In this document: one piece after another, positions 59,100 to 64,000 of the stretch | Position numbering within the stretch: the first letter of the stretch is position 1 | Layout of the letters: each line of letters starts with the position of its first letter | Assembly (NCBI RefSeq): GCF_014648435.1 | Contig: NZ_BMRC01000006.1 | Coordinates: forward strand, 186,001 to 250,000 | Direction of reading: 5' to 3' | Length of the DNA: 64,000 bases | DNA from: Nonomuraea spiralis | Lineage (GTDB): Bacteria; Actinomycetota; Actinomycetes; Streptosporangiales; Streptosporangiaceae | Notes under the pieces: model-generated | The model's database searches: none | Told to the model about the DNA's origin: nothing | What the model saw: the letters and a program-made list of their open reading frames with translations, nothing else | Translations under genes and position numbers: made by a program

Positions 59100-59987
59100 T
59101 CAGCCGACCGGCTCCGGGGTGCGGGCCGGCAGGCGCCGGAGGAGGAACACGCAGAGCAGGGCGAGCGGGACCCAGCCGACCAGCCCGGTGAGCCCGGCCA
59201 GCGTGGTGTCGGGCGGGGCCGCGGCGTCGCCGAGCAGCAGCACCGCGGGCAGGACGGCGTTCAGCGACCCGTGCGCGACGACGCAGGGCCACACGCTGCC
59301 CGTACGCAGCCTGAGCCAGCCGATCGCGATGCCGGCCAGCACGCAGAAGCCGATGAACTGCAACGCCGCCCACGACCCGATGCTCGGGTAGTTGTAGCCG
59401 AGCAGGGTGAGCGGGGCGTGCCACAGGCCCCAGATCGCCCCGGACAGCGCCAGGCCGCCGAACGCGCCGTACGTCGAGGAGAGCCGGGGCAGCAGCCAGC
59501 CGCGCCAGCCCCACTCCTCGCCGAGCGAGGGCACGGCGTTCAGCACCGGGCCCACCAGCACGGCCACGGCGATCTGCAGGTAGAGGGCCGGGCCGGGGTT
59601 CGCGGGCGGCTGCACGCCCTGCGCCTCCAGCGCCGCCGCGAACAGGCTGAACCGGTCGAGGTCGAGCGGGAACAGCCCGACGGCGGTGCTGAGCCCGGCG
59701 CTGACGGCGATCAGCAGCGGCACGCCCAGCCAGGCGGCGAGGACGTACCGGCCGGTACGCCCCTTGCGCTCGCCCAGCGTCAGACCGGTCTCGGCGGCCC
59801 ACCGCCGCCAGGGCGCGCGCGACAGCGCCCACACCCCGAGCACCCCGGCGGTGGGGGTGAACATCATGATCGCGGCCAGCCCCTTCGCCGCCGGCGAGCC
59901 GAGTCCGGCGCCGAGCCAGATGGGCAGCGCCACCAGCCAGGACAGGCCGAAGGCGAGGACGAGGTAGACGGGAAGTTGTCTTCTCAT
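59100..59987 (-). CDS. CPBP-family intramembrane metalloprotease
   Basis: A 295-residue membrane protein with eight or so hydrophobic segments. Motif 1 EEWGWRGWLLPRL has the catalytic Glu pair and Arg; WGLWHAPLTLLG has the His of motif 2, and VVAHGSLNAV the His/Asn of motif 3. These Abi/CaaX-like proteases act inside the membrane. It overlaps the DUF1648 gene (ATGA) in a GntR-controlled cassette and may take part in envelope stress or self-immunity; that is inference. Confidence 0.88.
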   Translation of the reverse strand: MRRQLPVYLVLAFGLSWLVALPIWLGAGLGSPAAKGLAAIMMFTPTAGVLGVWALSRAPWRRWAAETGLTLGERKGRTGRYVLAAWLGVPLLIAVSAGLSTAVGLFPLDLDRFSLFAAALEAQGVQPPANPGPALYLQIAVAVLVGPVLNAVPSLGEEWGWRGWLLPRLSSTYGAFGGLALSGAIWGLWHAPLTLLGYNYPSIGSWAALQFIGFCVLAGIAIGWLRLRTGSVWPCVVAHGSLNAVLPAVLLLGDAAAPPDTTLAGLTGLVGWVPLALLCVFLLRRLPARTPEPVG

Positions 59988-60949
59988 GACCGGGCACGCT
60001 CCGCGACGAGGGCATTGATGAGGGACGCGCCGCGCTCGGCGTCGTCGATGCTGATGGTCAGCCGGCCGCCGGACCGGTAGGCGAGGACCAGGCACTCTCC
60101 GCCGCGCAGCATGATGGTGGCCGCGCCGGGCAGGCCGCGGAAGCCCCATCCGCCGACCTCGCTCGGCCGGCGGTCCTCCGTCCAGGCCCGGTCGATCCTC
60201 GACAGCGGGATCCGGCGGGCCAGGACGCCGAGCGGGCCGAAGCCGATGACGACCGTGTCGTCGCCGGCCCGTACGGACAGTGTCGAGGTCGCCACCCCCG
60301 CGACCAGCACGATGACGGCCCCGGGCAGGACCGACGCCAACGTCCCCGCCTCGACGACCCCGGCCAGGCGCAGCCCGCACAGGACGACGATCACCGCCGC
60401 CGCCGTGACCGCCAGCGCGACCAGCCACGGGTTGACCAGGTGGCTGACCCAGACCGTACGCCGGCCGGGACGCAGCCGCATGGCCGGGGGCGCCTGCACG
60501 CCCTCGACCGGGTCGGGCCCGCCCCTGCCGAGGTACCCCGCGAGCACGCCCACCCCGGCGGAGGCGAGGACGACCAGCACGACGTGGCCGCCGGGCAGGC
60601 TCGCGGCGCTCCAGTGGGGCACGTCGAGGTTGGCCGACACCGTGGAAGCCTGGGTGCCGAGCACCAGCGTGCCGCCGCCGAACAGCGCGCCCCACCACAA
60701 CATCCGGCCGTTCCTGCGGCGCAGCGACCAGCCGCGCGCGGTGGCGGCCAGCATCGCGACCCACACCACGGTCCACACCGCCGCGACGGTGAGCACGTGG
60801 GTGGTGAAGGACGCCATGCCGTCGGGCCCCGACCCGGTCCAGTGGGTGGCCAGCGGATCGGGCAGCCGGTCGCGCAGCCCCATCGGGACCAGGACCAGGG
60901 CCGCGGTGACGACCGCGCCCCACATCGCGGCGACGATTCTGGGGTTCAT
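59984..60949 (-). CDS. DUF1648 membrane protein with C-terminal PH-like segment
   Basis: A 321-residue protein. The N-terminal DUF1648 signature MGLRDRLPDPLATHWTGSGP follows one helix; another four or five hydrophobic segments come later. The C-terminal 90 residues (IGFGPLGVLARRIPLSRIDRA, then LRGGECLVLAYRSGGRLTIS) resemble a bacterial PH-like fold. It overlaps the GntR gene start-stop (ATGA) and the CPBP protease, so three proteins are made together. Function unknown. Confidence 0.82.
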   Translation of the reverse strand: MNPRIVAAMWGAVVTAALVLVPMGLRDRLPDPLATHWTGSGPDGMASFTTHVLTVAAVWTVVWVAMLAATARGWSLRRRNGRMLWWGALFGGGTLVLGTQASTVSANLDVPHWSAASLPGGHVVLVVLASAGVGVLAGYLGRGGPDPVEGVQAPPAMRLRPGRRTVWVSHLVNPWLVALAVTAAAVIVVLCGLRLAGVVEAGTLASVLPGAVIVLVAGVATSTLSVRAGDDTVVIGFGPLGVLARRIPLSRIDRAWTEDRRPSEVGGWGFRGLPGAATIMLRGGECLVLAYRSGGRLTISIDDAERGASLINALVAERARS

Positions 60950-61293
60950 GGCAGATCCTCCAAAATGGTGATGAGGTCCTCACGGCGGTAGCCGTGCTTC
61001 TTGGCCTCCTCCAGCAGCTCCCGGGCCCGCTGCACGAGCAGCGCGCGCCCGTCGGCCCGGCCCGCGACGCTGACCCCGCGCCCCCGCCGGAACTCCAGCA
61101 GCCCCTCGTCGCGCAGGTCGCGCAGCGCGCGCAGCACGGTGTTGGGGTTGATGCCGAGCGCCCTGGCCAGGTCGCGGGCAGGGGGGAGGCGTTCTCCGGG
61201 GGCGTAGGAGCCCTCTCCGATGGCGCGGCGGATGGCGCCGGCCACCTGTTCATGGAGGGGACGTGCGTCGTTGAGGTCGAGAGCGAGCAGCAT
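60946..61293 (-). CDS. GntR/YtrA-family transcriptional regulator
   Basis: A 115-residue repressor of the short YtrA branch. The winged helix reads PLHEQVAGAIRRAIGEGSYA and LARALGINPNTVLRALRDLRDEGLL, ending with a short dimer tail. There is no ligand domain; such proteins control membrane-transport or antibiotic-response operons. ATG 61293 gives the family length; the longer in-frame reading has no ribosome site. It lies first in the cassette and an inverted repeat covers its start region. Confidence 0.87.
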   Translation of the reverse strand: MLLALDLNDARPLHEQVAGAIRRAIGEGSYAPGERLPPARDLARALGINPNTVLRALRDLRDEGLLEFRRGRGVSVAGRADGRALLVQRARELLEEAKKHGYRREDLITILEDLP

Positions 61294-61295
61294 GA

Positions 61296-61312
61296 TGCTA
61301 ATGACACTAGCA
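61296..61312. promoter_or_regulatory. Inverted repeat TGCTA-N7-TAGCA, GntR operator
   Basis: TGCTA (61296-61300) and TAGCA (61308-61312) lie 3-19 bases before the start codon of the GntR gene, on top of its likely transcription start. This is the position of an autorepression site. Confidence 0.6.
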
Positions 61313-61361
61313 CCATGTCGCATAACGGGCGCGACCTGCGATTTGTAGGATGAACCCCTGT

Positions 61362-61391
61362 TTGTGAGTACCCAGAAACCGTGGATAGCAT
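61362..61391 (+). promoter_or_regulatory. pepA promoter TTGTGA-N18-TAGCAT
   Basis: TTGTGA (61362-61367) and TAGCAT (61386-61391) are 18 bp apart. The -10 ends eight bases before GTG 61400. Confidence 0.55.
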
Positions 61392-61399
61392 CGGTTTAC

Positions 61400-62866
61400 G
61401 TGACCACTGTGCGGTTGAACTCAGCAGACCCAGCCTCCGTCGACACCGACGCGTTGATCGTCGGCTTCCGGCCCGGCCAGAACGGCCCCCGCCTCACGGG
61501 CGCTGAGTCCCTTGACGCGGCCTTCGGCGGCAACCTCGCCGCCTCCCTCAGCTCCGTCGGCTTCTCCGGCAACCCCGGAGAGCTGGCCAAGCTCCCCACG
61601 TTCGGCGCCATCGCGGCCCCGGTGCTCGTCGCCGTCGGCCTGGGCGACTCGCCGGATCTCGAGTCCCTCCGCCGCGCCGCGGGCGCCGCCGTCCGGTCGC
61701 TCGCCGGCACCGGCCGCGCCGCGCTGGCCCTGCCCGCCGACGACGCCGCGCAGGCCGAGGCCGTCGCGCTGGGCGCGCTGCTCGGCGCCTACGGCTTCGC
61801 CCGCTACCGTACGGGTGAGGACCAGAAGGCCCCGGTCTCCGAGATCACGGTCCTGTCGGGGCAGTCCGACTCCGTGGCCGAGCGGGCCGGTGTGCTGGCC
61901 GAGTCCGTCGCGCTGGTCCGCGACCTGGTCAACACGCCGCCGTCCGACCTGTGGCCGGCCAAGTTCGCCGAGATCGCCGAGCAGGAGGGCGCCAAGACCG
62001 GGCTGACCGTCGAGGTGCTCGACGAGAAGCAGCTCAAGGACGGCGGCTACGGCGGCCTCATCGGCGTCGGCCAGGGCTCGGTCAACCCGCCGCGCCTGGT
62101 CCGCGTCTCCTACAACCACCCCGACGCCGCCAAGACGCTGGCGTTCGTGGGCAAGGGCATCACCTTCGACTCCGGCGGCCTGTCGCTCAAGCCGTCCGCC
62201 TCCATGGACTGGATGAAGTCCGACATGGGCGGCGCGGGCGCGGTGCTCGGCGCGCTGATCGGCATCGCCAGGCTCGGCCTGCCGGTCAACGTCGTCGGCT
62301 ACCTCTGCCTGGCCGAGAACCTGCCGAGCGGCACCGCCCAGCGTCCCTCCGACGTCATCCACAGCTACAGCGGCAAGACGGTCGAGGTGCTCGACACCGA
62401 CGCCGAGGGCCGCCTGGTGCTCATGGACGGCATCGCGCGCGCCGCCGAGGACTCCCCCGACCTGATCGTCGACATCGCCACGCTGACCGGCGCGCAGATC
62501 GTCGCGCTCGGCTGGCGTACGTCCGGGGTCATGTCCAACGACGACGCCGTCAGGGAGCTGGTCGTCGAGGCCGCCACCGCCGCGGGCGAGGGCGCCTGGG
62601 GCATGCCGCTGCCCGAGGAGCTGCGCAAGGGCCTCGACTCGCCGGTCGCCGACATCGCCAACCTCCACCCCGAGCGCTTCGGCGGCATGCTGACCGCGGC
62701 CATCTTCCTCAAGGAGTTCGTGCCCGACGGGGTGCGCTGGGCCCACATCGACATGGCCGGACCGGCGTTCAACAAGGGCGAGCCGTACGGCTACACCCCC
62801 AAGGGCGGCACCGGCGCGATCACCCGCACCCTCATCGGACTCGCAGAGCGGCACGCGAGCATCTGA
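61400..62866 (+). CDS. pepA: Leucyl aminopeptidase (M17)
   Basis: A 488-residue two-metal aminopeptidase. The catalytic lysine and metal residues are in VGKGITFDSGGLSLKP and MKSDMGGAGAV, and the M17 signature is DTDAEGRLVL. The N-terminal 170 residues are the variable macro-like domain. GTG 61400 is chosen over GTG 61364, which lies at the promoter -35. It degrades peptides in the cytoplasm, and some family members bind DNA. It precedes lpdA by 51 bases. Confidence 0.95.
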   Translation: MTTVRLNSADPASVDTDALIVGFRPGQNGPRLTGAESLDAAFGGNLAASLSSVGFSGNPGELAKLPTFGAIAAPVLVAVGLGDSPDLESLRRAAGAAVRSLAGTGRAALALPADDAAQAEAVALGALLGAYGFARYRTGEDQKAPVSEITVLSGQSDSVAERAGVLAESVALVRDLVNTPPSDLWPAKFAEIAEQEGAKTGLTVEVLDEKQLKDGGYGGLIGVGQGSVNPPRLVRVSYNHPDAAKTLAFVGKGITFDSGGLSLKPSASMDWMKSDMGGAGAVLGALIGIARLGLPVNVVGYLCLAENLPSGTAQRPSDVIHSYSGKTVEVLDTDAEGRLVLMDGIARAAEDSPDLIVDIATLTGAQIVALGWRTSGVMSNDDAVRELVVEAATAAGEGAWGMPLPEELRKGLDSPVADIANLHPERFGGMLTAAIFLKEFVPDGVRWAHIDMAGPAFNKGEPYGYTPKGGTGAITRTLIGLAERHASI

Positions 62867-62917
62867 AACAAATGAAAAGATGACGGCATCACGAACACCC
62901 CGACAAGGAGCTTTCCT

Positions 62918-64000
62918 GTGGCCTATGACATCGTCGTCCTAGGTGGCGGCAGCGGCGGTTACGCCTGTGCTCTCCGGGCGGCCGAGCTGGGCAAGTCGGT
63001 CGTCCTGATCGAGAAGGACAAGATCGGCGGCACCTGCCTCCACAGGGGATGCATCCCCACGAAGGCCCTGCTGCACTCGGCGGAGGTCGCCGACGAGACC
63101 CGCGAGAGCGCGTCCTTCGGCGTCAAGGCGAGCTTCGAGGGCATCGACGTCCAGGGCGTGCACGCGTTCAAGGACAAGATCGTCACGCGGGCATGGAAGG
63201 GCGTCCAGGGCCTGCTCAAGGGCGCGGGCGTGACGATCGTCGAGGGCGAGGGCCGGCTGGTGGGCCCGCGCAGCGTGCAGGTGGGCCAGGAGGTCTACGA
63301 GGGCGCCAACCTCGTGCTGGCCACCGGCTCGGCCCCGCGCACGCTGCCCGGTCTGGAGATCGACGGCGAGCGGGTCATCACCAGCGAGCACACGCTGCGG
63401 ATGGACCGCGTGCCGTCGTCGGTGATCGTCCTGGGCGGCGGGGTGATCGGCGTCGAGCTGGCCAGCGTCTACCGCTCCTTCGGCGCCGAGGTCACCATCG
63501 TCGAGGCGCTGCCGCATCTGCTGCCGACCGAGGAGGAGTCCAGCTCCAAGCTTCTGGAGCGGGCCTTCCGCCGCCGCGGCATCAAGTACGAGCTGGGCGT
63601 CTTCTTCGACTCGGCCAAGACCACCGAGACCGGTGTCGTCGTCACGCTGGCCAACGGCAAGACCCTCGACGCCGAGATCCTGCTCGTCGCGGTCGGCCGG
63701 GGCGCGGTGTCGTCCGGCATGGGCTTCGAGGAGCAGGGCGTGGCCGTCGAGCGCGGCGCGGTCGTGGTCGACGACCACTGCCGCACCTCGGTCCCGGGCG
63801 TCTACGCCATCGGCGACCTGATCCCCACGCTGCAACTCGCGCACGCCGGGTTCGCCGAGGGCATCCTGGTGGCCGAGCACATCGCCGGCCTCAACCCGCC
63901 GCCGATCGACTACGCCGGCGTGCCCCGCATCACCTACTCCGACCCCGAGGTCGCCTCGGTCGGCATCACGTCGGCGCAGGCGGCCGAGCGCGGCATCGAG
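62918..64000 (+). CDS. lpdA: Dihydrolipoyl dehydrogenase (3' end beyond window)
   Basis: The first 361 codons of a flavoprotein disulfide reductase. The FAD motif GGGSGGYACALRAAELG is near the start, the redox pair is GGTCLHRGCIPTKALL, the NAD-binding motif is VLGGGVIGVELASVYRSFG and a second FAD block is VPGVYAIGDL. It regenerates lipoamide for the pyruvate and oxoglutarate dehydrogenase complexes. GTG 62918 follows AAGGAG by seven bases. The C-terminal dimer domain is cut off. Confidence 0.94.
   Translation, partial: MAYDIVVLGGGSGGYACALRAAELGKSVVLIEKDKIGGTCLHRGCIPTKALLHSAEVADETRESASFGVKASFEGIDVQGVHAFKDKIVTRAWKGVQGLLKGAGVTIVEGEGRLVGPRSVQVGQEVYEGANLVLATGSAPRTLPGLEIDGERVITSEHTLRMDRVPSSVIVLGGGVIGVELASVYRSFGAEVTIVEALPHLLPTEEESSSKLLERAFRRRGIKYELGVFFDSAKTTETGVVVTLANGKTLDAEILLVAVGRGAVSSGMGFEEQGVAVERGAVVVDDHCRTSVPGVYAIGDLIPTLQLAHAGFAEGILVAEHIAGLNPPPIDYAGVPRITYSDPEVASVGITSAQAAERGIE

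Noticed and set aside
1..64000. CRISPR array, prophage, insertion sequence, tRNA or rRNA
   Set aside because: No regularly spaced repeats, transposase or integrase motifs, or cloverleaf-like conserved blocks were noticed on reading; a tRNA scan and IS search would be needed to exclude them fully.

Overview
This 64 kb window is a stretch of GC-rich actinomycete chromosome. Gene content, codon bias and the order of core genes (glucokinase, ArsA-type ATPase, acyl-CoA ligase, pimB, cytochrome bc1-aa3 genes, trpD, erpA, nadA, psp, cobU/cobS, pepA, lpdA) are those of a filamentous actinobacterium; a Streptosporangiales-type organism is my best guess, but that is inference. I see no phage, transposon, CRISPR array, rRNA or tRNA. 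The window opens inside an endonuclease/exonuclease/phosphatase gene and ends inside lpdA.

Layout. 1-6.3 kb: a leftward cluster (SRPBCC protein, ArsA-like ATPase, DUF5304-type protein, ROK glucokinase, endonuclease/phosphatase), a metallophosphoesterase and a rightward acyl-CoA ligase. 6.3-13.1 kb: regulator-plus-target pairs: PadR with an HD hydrolase, MerR with an aldo/keto reductase, DeoR with a sugar ABC importer that lacks its ATPase. 13.1-20.4 kb: cell-envelope genes: pimB, two metalloproteases, two NlpC/P60 peptidases (one behind a c-di-AMP riboswitch) and an NYN nuclease. 20.5-30.7 kb: a phosphotransferase behind a KstR2-like palindrome, a two-component system, a small membrane protein with two PH-domain proteins, and two receptor Ser/Thr kinases with a kinase-less relative. 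30.8-46.8 kb: a DnaQ-UvrC-like nuclease, an Lrp-domain protein, the respiratory genes (ctaE-qcrC-qcrA-qcrB and ctaC-ctaD-ctaF), trpD, an L,D-transpeptidase, a cysteine desulfurase/TusA pair, a CBS protein, a PfkB kinase and erpA. 46.9-64 kb: nadA, a SIMPL protein, a hydrolase-like membrane protein, the pspA-pspAA-htpX-pspAB operon, DUF3043, an SMI1-like protein, an aldo/keto reductase, two small proteins, cobU and cobS flanking an ABC ATPase, a GntR/DUF1648/CPBP cassette, pepA and lpdA.

How the genes work together. The ctaE-qcrCAB and ctaCDF operons encode the bc1-aa3 supercomplex. The cysteine desulfurase, TusA-like protein, ErpA and the 4Fe-4S enzyme NadA concern sulfur and iron-sulfur metabolism. 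PimB, the NlpC/P60 enzymes, the L,D-transpeptidase, the psp operon and the PH-domain proteins form an envelope-building and envelope-stress theme.

The regulatory sequence is unusually legible. Many genes have no Shine-Dalgarno sequence but carry a TANNNT hexamer 6-8 bases before the start codon, the signature of leaderless transcription. Several divergent spacers carry clean inverted repeats, and convergent genes usually share long GC-rich hairpins. No obviously novel multi-gene system stands out. The most unusual items are the kinase/ectodomain trio, an alpha/beta hydrolase fold with glycine in place of its nucleophile, a likely CTG start behind the riboswitch, and a membrane-attached stand-alone RelA-type HD protein.
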